Assembly: GCA_012270695.1 (NCBI GenBank)
Contig: JAAXHV010000042.1
Span: forward strand, 1-10,318
Length of the DNA: 10,318 nucleotides
Origin: Gammaproteobacteria bacterium
GTDB taxonomy: Bacteria > Pseudomonadota > Gammaproteobacteria > Eutrophobiales > Eutrophobiaceae
Direction of reading: 5' to 3'
Of this stretch, positions 1 through 6,306 are shown one piece after another. The notes beneath the pieces are model-generated. The model saw only the letters and a program-made list of their open reading frames with translations. It made no database searches and had not been told where the DNA came from. The position numbers and the translations under genes are program-made. Numbering within the stretch: the stretch's first letter is position 1; every line of letters starts with the position of its first letter.

Positions 1-236
1 ACCGACAACCGCTCCAGTGCGCCGCCGGAAAACATGTTGAACATATCCAGGATAGTGCCCCGTTGCTGCTCAAACAGTTGGGCCAGGGTATCCGGGTTGA
101 TCCCCGGGACGGGGATGAAAGTGCAGATCCGGTAGATGAACAGGGCAAACAGGACAAACAGCAGCCGCCTGCGCAGTTCAGTTACCTGGGTTAATCCGGC
201 GAGTCCGCCCGGTATTGCAGGATTTCTTGCTGCCAT
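1..236 (-). CDS. secY: Protein translocase subunit SecY, N-terminal part (cut by window edge)
   Basis: This gene encodes the channel subunit of the inner-membrane SecYEG translocon, which exports unfolded proteins and inserts membrane proteins. Seventy-eight complete codons are visible from an ATG at 236; the rest lies beyond base 1. A cytoplasmic N-terminus leads into the first membrane helix at about residues 23-40 (RRRLLFVLFALFIYRICTF). The loop motifs FIPVPGIN (40-47) and EQQRGTILDMFNMFSGGAL (56-74) follow and match E. coli SecY closely from memory. The start lies 3 bp after the rplO stop, so translation is probably coupled to L15. secY follows rplO at the end of the spc cluster in most bacteria. 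The gene is too short for the open-frame list only because it is truncated, and nothing suggests it is broken. Confidence 0.96.
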   Translation of the reverse strand, partial: MAARNPAIPGGLAGLTQVTELRRRLLFVLFALFIYRICTFIPVPGINPDTLAQLFEQQRGTILDMFNMFSGGALERLS

Positions 237-239
237 TAT

Positions 240-674
240 CTACTCTTCGAATTTCCCGCCGGCTGCCTCGATGGCAGCCCGCGCCGCTTTTGTTGCCCGC
301 AATCCCCTGATGGTGACCGCTCGACCGATTATTCCGCTGGCAATGATCTTGACTCTCTTGATTTTTCTCGAGATCAGGCCGGCTTTTTTCAAGGCTTTCA
401 CGTCGATGATTTCGGCATCCGCTTTATCCAGTTCATCAAGGCGTATCTCATCGGTAATCCGGGCCAGGTAGGAGCGGAAACCGACCTTCGGCAGGCGCCG
501 TTGCAACGGCATTTGTCCGCCCTCAAAACCTACCTTGTGATACCCGCCTGAGCGCGACTTCTGTCCCTTGTGGCCGCGCCCGGCCGTCTTTCCATGACCG
601 GACCCGATCCCCCGGCCCACTCGTTTGGCCGCGCGTTTGGAGCGGTCTGCAGGTTTGATTGAATTAAGACGCAT
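240..674 (-). CDS. rplO: Large ribosomal subunit protein uL15
   Basis: L15 is a 50S protein that binds 23S rRNA late in assembly, with a long basic N-terminal extension reaching into the rRNA core. The product is 144 residues, the same length as E. coli L15. The Gly/Arg/Lys-rich extension is plain (GRGIGSGHGKTAGRGHKGQK, roughly residues 20-39), followed by GFEGGQMPLQRRLPK and a C-terminal globular part ending in ARAAIEAAGGKFEE. I chose the ATG at 674 because family members begin MRLN; the frame also has an in-frame ATG at 686 that would overlap rpmD by 11 bp. With the 674 start the gap to the rpmD stop is one base. No strong Shine-Dalgarno precedes 674, which suggests coupling to rpmD translation. 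Confidence 0.97.
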   Translation of the reverse strand: MRLNSIKPADRSKRAAKRVGRGIGSGHGKTAGRGHKGQKSRSGGYHKVGFEGGQMPLQRRLPKVGFRSYLARITDEIRLDELDKADAEIIDVKALKKAGLISRKIKRVKIIASGIIGRAVTIRGLRATKAARAAIEAAGGKFEE

Positions 675-675
675 A

Positions 676-867
676 TCAGATTTCATCGACCGCCAACAAA
701 TAGGCTACCTTGTTGATCATGCCGCGGTTTTCCGCGGTATCCGCAAGCGTTACCGAATGACCTATGCGGCGCAGCCCGAGACCTGCAACACAGGCTTTAT
801 GCTTTGCAGTCCTGCGGTTGACACTGCGTTTCAGGGTCACTCTCAGTTGTTTCTTTGCCTCAGCCAT
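676..867 (-). CDS. rpmD: Large ribosomal subunit protein uL30
   Basis: L30 is a small 50S protein with a ferredoxin-like fold that contacts 23S rRNA. The product is 63 residues, slightly longer than the 59 of E. coli. The family core is clear: an RS..R....H....LGLRRIGH pattern, then a D T ... RGMINKV segment near the C-terminus. Two adjacent ATG codons (870 and 867) could start it. I prefer 867 because the weak Shine-Dalgarno GGA upstream then sits about 6 nt away, whereas it would be only 3 nt from 870; this is an inference. A 39-bp gap separates it from rpsE. L30 is absent in some bacteria, so its presence is informative but not unusual in Proteobacteria. Confidence 0.95.
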   Translation of the reverse strand: MAEAKKQLRVTLKRSVNRRTAKHKACVAGLGLRRIGHSVTLADTAENRGMINKVAYLLAVDEI

Positions 868-906
868 CATCGTTCCGGTGTGTTCTGCCCATCCGCAAGC
901 CCATGG

Positions 907-1413
907 TTAACCGGTAATTTCCTCTACCGTTTTAGCGCGTTTCGCAGCGAAGTATTCCGGCGCAGCCATCGACTGCAAGCCTTTCATCGTCGAACGGACC
1001 ACGTTGATCGGATTGGTCGAACCGGTGCATTTTGCCAGAACATTCTGAACGCCGGCGCATTCAAAAACCGCGCGCATGGCGCCACCGGCAATAATTCCCG
1101 TACCTTCCGAGGCCGGCTGCATATACACCTTGGCTGCGCCGTGGTTCGCAGTGACCGCGTAATACAGCGTATCACCGTTAAGCGGGATGCTGATCATATT
1201 GCGGCGCGCTTTTTCCATGGCTTTCTGTATCGCAACGGGCACCTCCCGGGCCTTGCCCCGGCCAAAACCGACCTTGCCGTTGCCGTCTCCGACAACGGTC
1301 AACGCGGTAAAGCCGAATATACGCCCGCCCTTCACCACCTTGGCCACCCGGTTGACTGCGACCAGTTTTTCCAGTAATTCTTCATTACCGGTGATGGAAT
1401 CTGTTACCGCCAT
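907..1413 (-). CDS. rpsE: Small ribosomal subunit protein uS5
   Basis: S5 is a 30S protein near the decoding region and mRNA entry; it influences fidelity and contacts S4 and S8. The product is 168 residues (E. coli 167). The N-terminal double-stranded-RNA-binding-like domain covers about residues 12-75 (EKLVAVNRVAKVVKGGRIF, then VVGDGNGKVGFGRGKAREVP). The C-terminal domain carries the EGTGIIAGG and GSTNPINVVRSTMKGL segments. The loop where spectinomycin-resistance changes occur in E. coli (around VKGGR) looks wild type. A strong Shine-Dalgarno (GAGGAG, minus strand of 1425-1430) lies 11 nt before the ATG and supports this start. The gap to the rplR stop is 22 bp. Confidence 0.98.
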   Translation of the reverse strand: MAVTDSITGNEELLEKLVAVNRVAKVVKGGRIFGFTALTVVGDGNGKVGFGRGKAREVPVAIQKAMEKARRNMISIPLNGDTLYYAVTANHGAAKVYMQPASEGTGIIAGGAMRAVFECAGVQNVLAKCTGSTNPINVVRSTMKGLQSMAAPEYFAAKRAKTVEEITG

Positions 1414-1424
1414 GCTGGTTTTAT

Positions 1425-1430
1425 CTCCTC
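1425..1430 (-). promoter_or_regulatory. Shine-Dalgarno of rpsE
   Basis: The minus strand reads GAGGAG here, 11 nt before the rpsE ATG. With the rpsN site it is one of the two best matches to the anti-Shine-Dalgarno sequence in the window. It indicates that S5 can start translation independently rather than only by coupling to L18. Confidence 0.75.
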
Positions 1431-1435
1431 ATCTG

Positions 1436-1789
1436 TTAGAATTTCATGCCTTGTTCCCTGGCGGCATCGGCCAGCGCTTTTACCCTGCCATGGAACTTGA
1501 AACCCGAACGATCAAACGCTACTGTGGTGATGCCTGCTTGCATCGCTCGCTCTGCGATCACCTGACCCACTACCCCGGCCGCTTCCTTGTTGCCGCCGTT
1601 ATTGATCCTGCCGCGCACTTCCTTATCCAGGGTGGATGCGCTGACCAGCACTTTCGACCCGCTGGCAGCGATCACCTGGGCATAGATATGCCGGGGCGTA
1701 CGGAACACGCACAAGCGGTCTGTGCCTTGCGCCTTGATGCGCATGCGTGATTTTACCGCCCTTCTCAATCTTGCCGTCTTCTTTTCCAT
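1436..1789 (-). CDS. rplR: Large ribosomal subunit protein uL18
   Basis: L18 binds 5S rRNA and, with L5, docks it onto the 50S subunit at the central protuberance. The product is 117 residues, as in E. coli. It has the basic N-terminal tail (KKTARLRRAVKSRMR, about 3-17), then RTPRHIYAQVIA (30-41) and the C-terminal signature FDRSGFKFHGRVKALADAAREQG. The ATG at 1789 lies 3 bp after the rplF stop, so coupling to L6 is likely. No anomalies are visible. Confidence 0.98.
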   Translation of the reverse strand: MEKKTARLRRAVKSRMRIKAQGTDRLCVFRTPRHIYAQVIAASGSKVLVSASTLDKEVRGRINNGGNKEAAGVVGQVIAERAMQAGITTVAFDRSGFKFHGRVKALADAAREQGMKF

Positions 1790-1792
1790 TTA

Positions 1793-2326
1793 TCACGCTT
1801 TCTTGGCTTCCTTGCGCAGGACCTGTTCATCAGAGTAGCGCACGCCTTTCCCCTTGTAGGGTTCGGGTGGCCGGTAGCTGCGGATATTGGCCGCCACCTG
1901 CCCGACCTTCTGTTTGTCTGAACCCCTGATAATGATCTGGGTATTGCTGGGGGTCTCAACCGTAATGCCGTCGGGGATATCGAGGTCCACGGCATGGGAA
2001 AACCCCAGGGTCAGACTGATGCTTCCCGGTTTTGCCTGGGCGCGATACCCTACCCCGGTGATCTCGAGTTTGATCTCGAAACCGTCGCTGACGCCGGTGA
2101 CCATATTCTGCAAAATCGCCCTTGTAGTACCGGCCAGGGCGCGCGCTGACTTGCTGTTGTCTTTTGCAGAGAACTTCAACAGGTTCTCTTCCCGGTGCAC
2201 AGACACCAGTGAATGCAGGGTGTGCGCCAATTCACCCTTACTGCCCTTGATCCGTACCTGCGCGCCGTTCACGTCGACTTCCACGTTGTCCGGGACGGTT
2301 ATCGGGTTATTGGCAATTCTTGACAT
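1793..2326 (-). CDS. rplF: Large ribosomal subunit protein uL6
   Basis: L6 lies at the base of the factor-binding stalk near the sarcin-ricin loop and is needed for late 50S assembly. The product is 177 residues (E. coli 177). It shows the two duplicated L6 repeats, with LEITGVGYRAQ near the middle, LGFSH after it, and the C-terminal signature YRPPEPYKGKGVRYSDE followed by a lysine-rich end. I chose the ATG at 2326 (MSRIANNP), which matches family N-termini; the frame also has a TTG two codons upstream at 2332. An AGGA element sits about 9 nt before the ATG, which favours it. The gap to the rpsH stop is 14 bp. Confidence 0.97.
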   Translation of the reverse strand: MSRIANNPITVPDNVEVDVNGAQVRIKGSKGELAHTLHSLVSVHREENLLKFSAKDNSKSARALAGTTRAILQNMVTGVSDGFEIKLEITGVGYRAQAKPGSISLTLGFSHAVDLDIPDGITVETPSNTQIIIRGSDKQKVGQVAANIRSYRPPEPYKGKGVRYSDEQVLRKEAKKA

Positions 2327-2340
2327 GTGCAATATCCTGA

Positions 2341-2736
2341 TTAAGCAACGATACAGATAATTTCTCCGCCGATTCCCAGTTGCCTAGCGTTCCTGTCCGT
2401 CATGACGCCCTTGGAAGTGGAGATGATGGCTGTGCCCAGGCCTCCGTACACCCGGGGCAATTTGTCACTGGGGCTGTAGCGGCGTAATCCCGGAGAGCTT
2501 ATACGCTGAAATAACTCGATCACAGGCTTGCCCTCAAAATACTTCAGTTCAATGGTCAGGACGGGTTTGACCGTGTCCTCACTCACGCTGAAACCGGTAA
2601 TATATCCTTCTTCCCGGAGGATTTCTGCCACGGCAATTTTCAGCTTCGACGAAGGCATGCTGACTTCCCGCTTTAACCTTTGCTGGCCGTTGCGCACCCG
2701 GGTCAGCATGTCCGCTATTTGATCCTGTAAACTCAT
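2341..2736 (-). CDS. rpsH: Small ribosomal subunit protein uS8
   Basis: S8 is a primary 16S rRNA-binding protein that recognises helix 21 and organises the 30S central domain. In E. coli it also represses spc operon translation. The product is 131 residues (E. coli 130). The N-terminal half has DQIADMLTRVRNG and MPSSKLK; the C-terminal half carries the RNA-binding signature STSKGVMTDRNAR and ends GGEIICIVA. The frame extends 28 codons upstream to 2820 within rpsN. I rejected that longer start because MSLQDQIADML matches the family N-terminus and an AAGAG-like ribosome site precedes 2736. The gap to the rpsN stop is 31 bp. Confidence 0.97.
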   Translation of the reverse strand: MSLQDQIADMLTRVRNGQQRLKREVSMPSSKLKIAVAEILREEGYITGFSVSEDTVKPVLTIELKYFEGKPVIELFQRISSPGLRRYSPSDKLPRVYGGLGTAIISTSKGVMTDRNARQLGIGGEIICIVA

Positions 2737-2767
2737 TCTGTATGCTCTTGTTGCCTCGCCGGTTTTC

Positions 2768-3073
2768 TCACCAGCTCGCCTTGACCAGGCCCGGTATATC
2801 CCCGCGCATGGCTGCCTCACGCAGCATGTTTCTGCCCAGCCCGAATTTTCTGTAATAACCGTTCGGCCGCCCGGTCAGGGCGCAACGATTCCTCAGCCGG
2901 GCAGGGCTGGAATCCCTGGGCAATTTATTCAATTGTACTCTTGCCTCTTGACGCTCTTCGGGTGTCAGCGACATATCCTTGATAATACGCTTCAGAGCGG
3001 TGCGTTTTTCAGCAAATTTCTCGACCAGTTTCTCCCTTTTCCGTTCGCGGTTTACCATTGATCTTTTAGCCAT
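2768..3073 (-). CDS. rpsN: Small ribosomal subunit protein uS14, long zinc-free form
   Basis: S14 is a 30S head protein near the P-site and 3' domain of 16S rRNA. The product is 101 residues, the length of the long class found in E. coli and other Proteobacteria. It has a single cysteine (C64, in RCALTGRPNGYYRKFGLGRN) and lacks the paired CxxC motifs of the short zinc-binding form, so it should not bind zinc. The N-terminus is strongly basic (KRSMVNRERKREKL). A strong GAGGAG Shine-Dalgarno lies 4 nt before the ATG, and the gap to the rplE stop is 12 bp. Confidence 0.98.
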   Translation of the reverse strand: MAKRSMVNRERKREKLVEKFAEKRTALKRIIKDMSLTPEERQEARVQLNKLPRDSSPARLRNRCALTGRPNGYYRKFGLGRNMLREAAMRGDIPGLVKASW

Positions 3074-3077
3074 GAGT

Positions 3078-3083
3078 CTCCTC
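3078..3083 (-). promoter_or_regulatory. Shine-Dalgarno of rpsN
   Basis: The minus strand reads GAGGAG here, 4 nt before the rpsN ATG and just after the rplE stop. The spacing is short but the match is strong, so S14 probably has its own efficient start. Confidence 0.7.
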
Positions 3084-3085
3084 TG

Positions 3086-3640
3086 TTATGTGCCGGACTG
3101 ACTTCGCAGCGGAAAATTAAACGCCTTCAACAAGGCCTGTGCCTCTTCATCAGTTTTGGCCGAAGTCGTGATCGTCACGTCCAGGCCGCGCAGCATATCG
3201 ATCTTGTCATAATCGATTTCGGGAAAAATGATCTGTTCCTTGACGCCCAGGCTGAAATTACCGCGCCCGTCAAACGAACGCGGGTTCAAGCCGCGAAAAT
3301 CCCTGATCCTCGGAATCGCGATTGAAATCAGCCGGTCCAAAAACTCGTACATACGCTTACGCCGTAATGTGACCTTGCAACCATTCGGAAAACCCTTCCT
3401 GACCTTAAAATTCGCCACGGATTTCTTTGCCTTGACCACGATCGGTTTCTGCCCGGAAATGCGCGCCATGTCAGCAACCGCCTGTTCAACCATTTTCTTG
3501 TCGGACATCGCCTTGCCCAGTCCCATGTTCAACGTGATCTTGGTGATCTTCGGCACCTGCATCGGCGACGTGTAGCCGAACTGCTCCATCAATTGCGGCG
3601 CAACCGTAGTCCGATAATATTCCTGTAACCTGGCCCGCAT
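3086..3640 (-). CDS. rplE: Large ribosomal subunit protein uL5
   Basis: L5 binds 5S rRNA with L18 and forms the B1b bridge to the 30S head, contacting P-site tRNA. The product is 184 residues, a few longer than the 179 of E. coli; the extra length is at the two ends. Family landmarks are KITLNMGLGKA (33-43), ISGQKPIVVKAKKSVANFK, PNGCKVTLR, IPRIRDFRG, and the C-terminal KEQIIFPEIDYDKID followed by ITTSAKTDEEA. The ATG at 3640 lies 3 bp after the rplX stop. In E. coli the rplX-rplE junction holds the S8 feedback site; no equivalent hairpin is obvious here. Confidence 0.98.
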   Translation of the reverse strand: MRARLQEYYRTTVAPQLMEQFGYTSPMQVPKITKITLNMGLGKAMSDKKMVEQAVADMARISGQKPIVVKAKKSVANFKVRKGFPNGCKVTLRRKRMYEFLDRLISIAIPRIRDFRGLNPRSFDGRGNFSLGVKEQIIFPEIDYDKIDMLRGLDVTITTSAKTDEEAQALLKAFNFPLRSQSGT

Positions 3641-3643
3641 TTC

Positions 3644-3964
3644 TCAGACATCAACCACTTCATTGTTGGATTTGAAATAACGGACTTTTCGCCCATCCTC
3701 CAGAAACCGGAAGCCCACGCGATCCGGTCTGTTGCTAACCGGGTTCCACAGCGCGATATTCGAAATCGCAAACGGCATCTCCTTCTCGATAATGCCCCCG
3801 GGCGTTCCCCGCATGGGATTTCCCTTGGTATGGCGTTTGGCCATATTGACGTTTTCGACGATGACCTTGTTCTCGCTCACGTTGACATTCAGCACGACGC
3901 CGCGTTTGCCCTTGTCCTTGCCGGCAATCACGATTACTTCATCACCTTTTCGTATCCTGTTCAT
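3644..3964 (-). CDS. rplX: Large ribosomal subunit protein uL24
   Basis: L24 is an assembly-initiating 50S protein that binds the 5' end of 23S rRNA near the exit-tunnel opening. The product is 106 residues, close to the E. coli length. The N-terminal KOW motif is clear (RIRKGDEVIVIAGKDKGKRG, about residues 3-22), followed by VIVENVNMAKRH and GGIIEKEMPFAISNIAL. The ATG at 3964 is 5 bp after the rplN stop, and a GAGG element lies inside the end of rplN. Nothing looks altered. Confidence 0.97.
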   Translation of the reverse strand: MNRIRKGDEVIVIAGKDKGKRGVVLNVNVSENKVIVENVNMAKRHTKGNPMRGTPGGIIEKEMPFAISNIALWNPVSNRPDRVGFRFLEDGRKVRYFKSNNEVVDV

Positions 3965-3969
3965 CCGGA

Positions 3970-4338
3970 CTATAACACCTCGGGCGCGAGGGAGACGATT
4001 TTCATGAAATGCTCAGTCCTGAGTTCACGGGTGACCGGGCCGAATATCCGCGTGCCGACAGGCTGCAACTGGTTATTGAGCAACACCGCGGCATTACTAT
4101 CAAAGCGTATCAGCGAACCGTCCGGCCTCCTCACGCCTTTTTTAGTCCGCACCACCACAGCGTTGTAAAGCTCTCCTTTTTTTACCTTGCTTCTCGGGAT
4201 GGCTTCCTTGACGCTGACCTTTATCACGTCCCCGACCTTGGCATAACGCCTTTTAGAGCCACCCAGGACCTTCACACACATGAGCCGGCGCGCGCCGCTG
4301 TTATCCGCTGCACCCAGTATTGTCTGCATCTGGATCAT
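3970..4338 (-). CDS. rplN: Large ribosomal subunit protein uL14
   Basis: L14 is a 50S interface protein that forms bridges to 16S rRNA and is the docking site for the silencing factor RsfS. The product is 122 residues, within one of E. coli. It has ADNSGARRLMCVKVLGGS near the N-terminus, VVRTKKGVRRPDGS in the middle and the C-terminal GTRIFGPVTRELR and SLAPEVL. I chose the ATG at 4338 (MIQMQT), which fits the family; the frame runs 13 more codons upstream to 4377, but those residues do not resemble L14. A GGGG run about 7 nt before 4338 is a plausible ribosome site. It is the first gene of the spc cluster. Confidence 0.97.
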   Translation of the reverse strand: MIQMQTILGAADNSGARRLMCVKVLGGSKRRYAKVGDVIKVSVKEAIPRSKVKKGELYNAVVVRTKKGVRRPDGSLIRFDSNAAVLLNNQLQPVGTRIFGPVTRELRTEHFMKIVSLAPEVL

Positions 4339-4402
4339 CTCTGCGCCCCGTTCGATTCCACAACCCGGCGGCGGCATGACGGAAAAGTTGAAAAGATCAG
4401 CA
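4339..4402 (-). other. Gap between S10 and spc clusters, rpsQ to rplN
   Basis: This 64-bp spacer is the longest in the window and sits where E. coli has its spc promoter. On the minus strand it starts AT-rich (TGCTGATCTTTTCAACTTTT) and then becomes GC-rich (a CCGCCGCCGGG block) before the rplN ribosome site. I found no -35/-10 pair at sensible spacing and no hairpin with a T-run, so I do not call a promoter or terminator. Confidence 0.6.
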
Positions 4403-4669
4403 TCATACTTCCTGTGCCCTGCTGAGGATAGTTTGCAGCCGCCAGGCCTTGTTTTTGGATATGGGACGGGAGGATTCCAGGATCACCATATCGCCTTCGT
4501 TGCACTCATTATTTTCATCATGGGCAAGCAGCCTGGTGGTGCGCCGGATATATTTCCCGTACAGCGGGTGTTTTACCGTACGCTGGATATCTACGGCAAT
4601 CGACTTATCCATCTTGTTGCTGACCACCTTCCCGGTCAGCGTTCTGGTTGATTTCCCGGATTCACTCAT
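4403..4669 (-). CDS. rpsQ: Small ribosomal subunit protein uS17
   Basis: S17 is a primary 16S rRNA-binding protein with an OB fold that helps nucleate the 30S body. The product is 88 residues, near the usual 84. Landmarks are RTLTGKVVSNKMDKSIAV (about 9-26), VKHPLYGKYIRRT and the C-terminal EGDMVILESSRPISKNKAWRL, whose SRP-S-K-W pattern is the family signature. The ATG at 4669 overlaps the rpmC stop by 8 bp and has no good Shine-Dalgarno, so translation is probably coupled to L29. It closes the S10 cluster. Confidence 0.97.
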   Translation of the reverse strand: MSESGKSTRTLTGKVVSNKMDKSIAVDIQRTVKHPLYGKYIRRTTRLLAHDENNECNEGDMVILESSRPISKNKAWRLQTILSRAQEV

Positions 4670-4859
4670 CTTGTTTCGCGGTTTCGTTTAACACGGTTTT
4701 GATCCTTGCAATTTCCCGGCGCACCGCCTTAAAGCGGCTGGGGTTGCCGAGCTGGCCCGAACCTTTCTGCATACGCAGGTTAAATTGTTCGCGCAGCAAC
4801 TCGAGGAGAAGTCCCTGCAACTCCTCAGGCTTCCTGCTTCTTAGTTCCGCGGCATTCAT
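4662..4859 (-). CDS. rpmC: Large ribosomal subunit protein uL29
   Basis: L29 sits at the exit-tunnel rim next to L23, where trigger factor and SRP dock. The product is 65 residues, the normal size, and consists of two long helices: residues 3-30 (AAELRSRKPEELQGLLLELL) and about 39-63. The QFNLRMQKGSGQLGNPSR turn is typical, as is the ARIKTVLNE end. The start overlaps the rplP stop by one base (TAATG) and the end overlaps rpsQ by 8 bp, indicating tight coupling in both directions. Confidence 0.96.
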   Translation of the reverse strand: MNAAELRSRKPEELQGLLLELLREQFNLRMQKGSGQLGNPSRFKAVRREIARIKTVLNETAKQDE

Positions 4860-5272
4860 TACATTATCATCCTGTTGACGAACGTGGTTTTGACCGGTAA
4901 TTTCGCCGCAGCGAGTTTGAAGGCATCTCTTGCCAGCTGTTCCGGTACGCCTTCAATTTCGTACAGCATCTTGCCGGGTTTAACAACGCTCACCCAGTAT
5001 TCGACGTTGCCTTTTCCCTTGCCCTGCCGTACCTCCAGGGGCTTCGTCGTGATCGGTTTATCCGGGAAAATCCGGATCCAGACTTTCCCTCCCCGCTTGA
5101 CCTTGCGGGTGATGGTCCGCCGGGCAGCCTCAATCTGGCGCGCAGTGATACGTCCCCGGGTCAGAGCCTTTAATCCGAACTCGCCAAAACTGACCTTGTT
5201 GCCATTATGGGCCAAGCCGCGATTTCTGCCCTTGCTCTGCTTCCTGAATTTGGTTCGTTTCGGTTGTAACAT
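4859..5272 (-). CDS. rplP: Large ribosomal subunit protein uL16
   Basis: L16 is a late-assembling 50S protein that contacts A-site tRNA and helps shape the peptidyl-transferase region. The product is 137 residues (E. coli 136). It begins MLQPKRTKFRK, with GRITARQIEAARRTITR (40-56), WIRIFPDKPIT and VRQGKGKGNVEYWV. R82 aligns with E. coli Arg81, which the oxygenase RoxA (YcfD) hydroxylates in that species. The end (KLPVKTTFV) is also typical. The start lies 4 bp after the rpsC stop, with a GGGG run upstream. Confidence 0.98.
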   Translation of the reverse strand: MLQPKRTKFRKQSKGRNRGLAHNGNKVSFGEFGLKALTRGRITARQIEAARRTITRKVKRGGKVWIRIFPDKPITTKPLEVRQGKGKGNVEYWVSVVKPGKMLYEIEGVPEQLARDAFKLAAAKLPVKTTFVNRMIM

Positions 5273-5276
5273 CTGC

Positions 5277-5951
5277 TTATGCCCCGCTTACCGGCGACTC
5301 ATCATCGTCGCTCCTGTCATCGGTGTTGAATACCTCGCCCTTGAAGATCCAGACTTTTACCCCGATGACTCCATAGGTCGTATTCGAGTTGGCGATCCCG
5401 TAATCAATATCGGCTCGCAATGTATGCAACGGTACCCGCCCCTCCCGGTACCACTCGGAACGTGCGATTTCCGCGCCGTTCAAGCGGCCGCTGACACAGA
5501 TTTTAATGCCCAGTGCGCCGAGCCTCATCGAATTGGTCACCGCGCGCTTCATGGCCCGCCTGAACATGATCTTTCTCTCGATTTGCTGGGCAACGCTCTC
5601 CGCCACCAGGCTTGCGTCAAGTTCAGGCTTCCTGATTTCACGGACGCTGACTTTTGCCCTGACGCCCATCATCTGCGATACTTCCTGGCTCAGGCGCTCG
5701 ATGTCTTCGCCTTTTTTCCCGATCACGATACCCGGTCTGGCGCTGTGTATGATCACCTTGATTTCATTCGGGGGGCGTTCGATCTGAATCCGGCTGACCG
5801 AAGCATTAACCAGTTTTTTCCTCAGGTAATCACGCACCTGCAGGTCGGTATTCAGATACCTTGCATAGTGTTTCGAATCTGCATACCAAGTCGAGGTCCA
5901 ATCCTTGATGATACCGATACGCATACCCGTAGGATGTACTTTCTGTCCCAT
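5277..5951 (-). CDS. rpsC: Small ribosomal subunit protein uS3, with acidic tail
   Basis: S3 lines the mRNA entry channel of the 30S head and contributes to mRNA unwinding. The product is 224 residues. The KH type 2 domain carries GIVIGKKGEDIE (74-85, with GKKG at 78-81). R131, R132 and K135 in FRRAMKRA align with the E. coli residues implicated in helicase activity. The C-terminal domain has SGRLNGAEIARSEWYREGR and GVIGVKVWIFKGE. After GE (205-206) the tail is acidic (NTDDRSDDDESPVSGA), whereas the E. coli tail is longer and lysine-rich. The ATG at 5951 is 7 bp after the rplV stop, with an AAGAG element upstream. Confidence 0.98.
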   Translation of the reverse strand: MGQKVHPTGMRIGIIKDWTSTWYADSKHYARYLNTDLQVRDYLRKKLVNASVSRIQIERPPNEIKVIIHSARPGIVIGKKGEDIERLSQEVSQMMGVRAKVSVREIRKPELDASLVAESVAQQIERKIMFRRAMKRAVTNSMRLGALGIKICVSGRLNGAEIARSEWYREGRVPLHTLRADIDYGIANSNTTYGVIGVKVWIFKGEVFNTDDRSDDDESPVSGA

Positions 5952-5958
5952 AGTCTGC

Positions 5959-6294
5959 TTACTCTTTCGTCTCAGCGACGGTGATTGCCAAATGGCTCGT
6001 ACGTTTGAAAATCCTGTCCGCCCGTCCCCGGGCGCGGGTACGTAACCGTTTGTGCGTAGGTCCCTTGTCGATGGTGATTGCGGCTATTTCCAGGTCGTCT
6101 ATATCCGCGGCCTCATTATGTTCGGCATTAGCAACTGCCGACTCCAGTACTTTCCTGATGATTCCGGCAGCCTTCTTATTGCTGAATGTCAGAATATCCA
6201 TTGCGCGGTCGACCGGTAGTCCGCGTACCTGGTCGGCCACCAGGCGCAGTTTTTGCGGCGCCATGCGTACATATTTAAGACATGCAGTCGTCAT
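5959..6294 (-). CDS. rplV: Large ribosomal subunit protein uL22
   Basis: L22 spans the 50S subunit, and its beta-hairpin forms part of the exit-tunnel constriction beside L4. The product is 111 residues (E. coli 110). Landmarks are the MAPQKLRLVADQVRG helix near residues 11-25, KVLESAVANAEHN (48-60), and the hairpin around GPTHKRLRTRARGRADRI, followed by KRTSH. The tip residues where macrolide-resistance changes occur in other species show no deletion or duplication. The start is 12 bp after the rpsS stop; the upstream Shine-Dalgarno is weak. Confidence 0.97.
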   Translation of the reverse strand: MTTACLKYVRMAPQKLRLVADQVRGLPVDRAMDILTFSNKKAAGIIRKVLESAVANAEHNEAADIDDLEIAAITIDKGPTHKRLRTRARGRADRIFKRTSHLAITVAETKE

Positions 6295-6306
6295 TATCCG
6301 GGCTCA

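Noticed and set aside
625..1377. A 250-codon open frame on the plus strand, opposite rpmD and rpsE
   Set aside because: It is antisense to S5, L30 and the start of L15. It has no family resemblance and is rich in residues typical of shadow frames (R, H, F). The opposite strand is fully explained.
2737..2820. N-terminal extension of rpsH by 28 codons
   Set aside because: The extra residues lie inside rpsN in another frame and do not resemble S8. The family N-terminus is at 2736.
4339..4377. N-terminal extension of rplN by 13 codons
   Set aside because: L14 proteins begin at the MIQ motif encoded from 4338. The upstream residues are proline/glycine-rich noise, and a ribosome site precedes 4338.
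4875..5984. A 369-codon open frame on the plus strand, opposite rpsC and rplP
   Set aside because: It lies wholly antisense to two highly conserved ribosomal genes. Its translation looks like the complement of their codons, with no recognisable domain. Long antisense frames are expected opposite genes with biased codon use.
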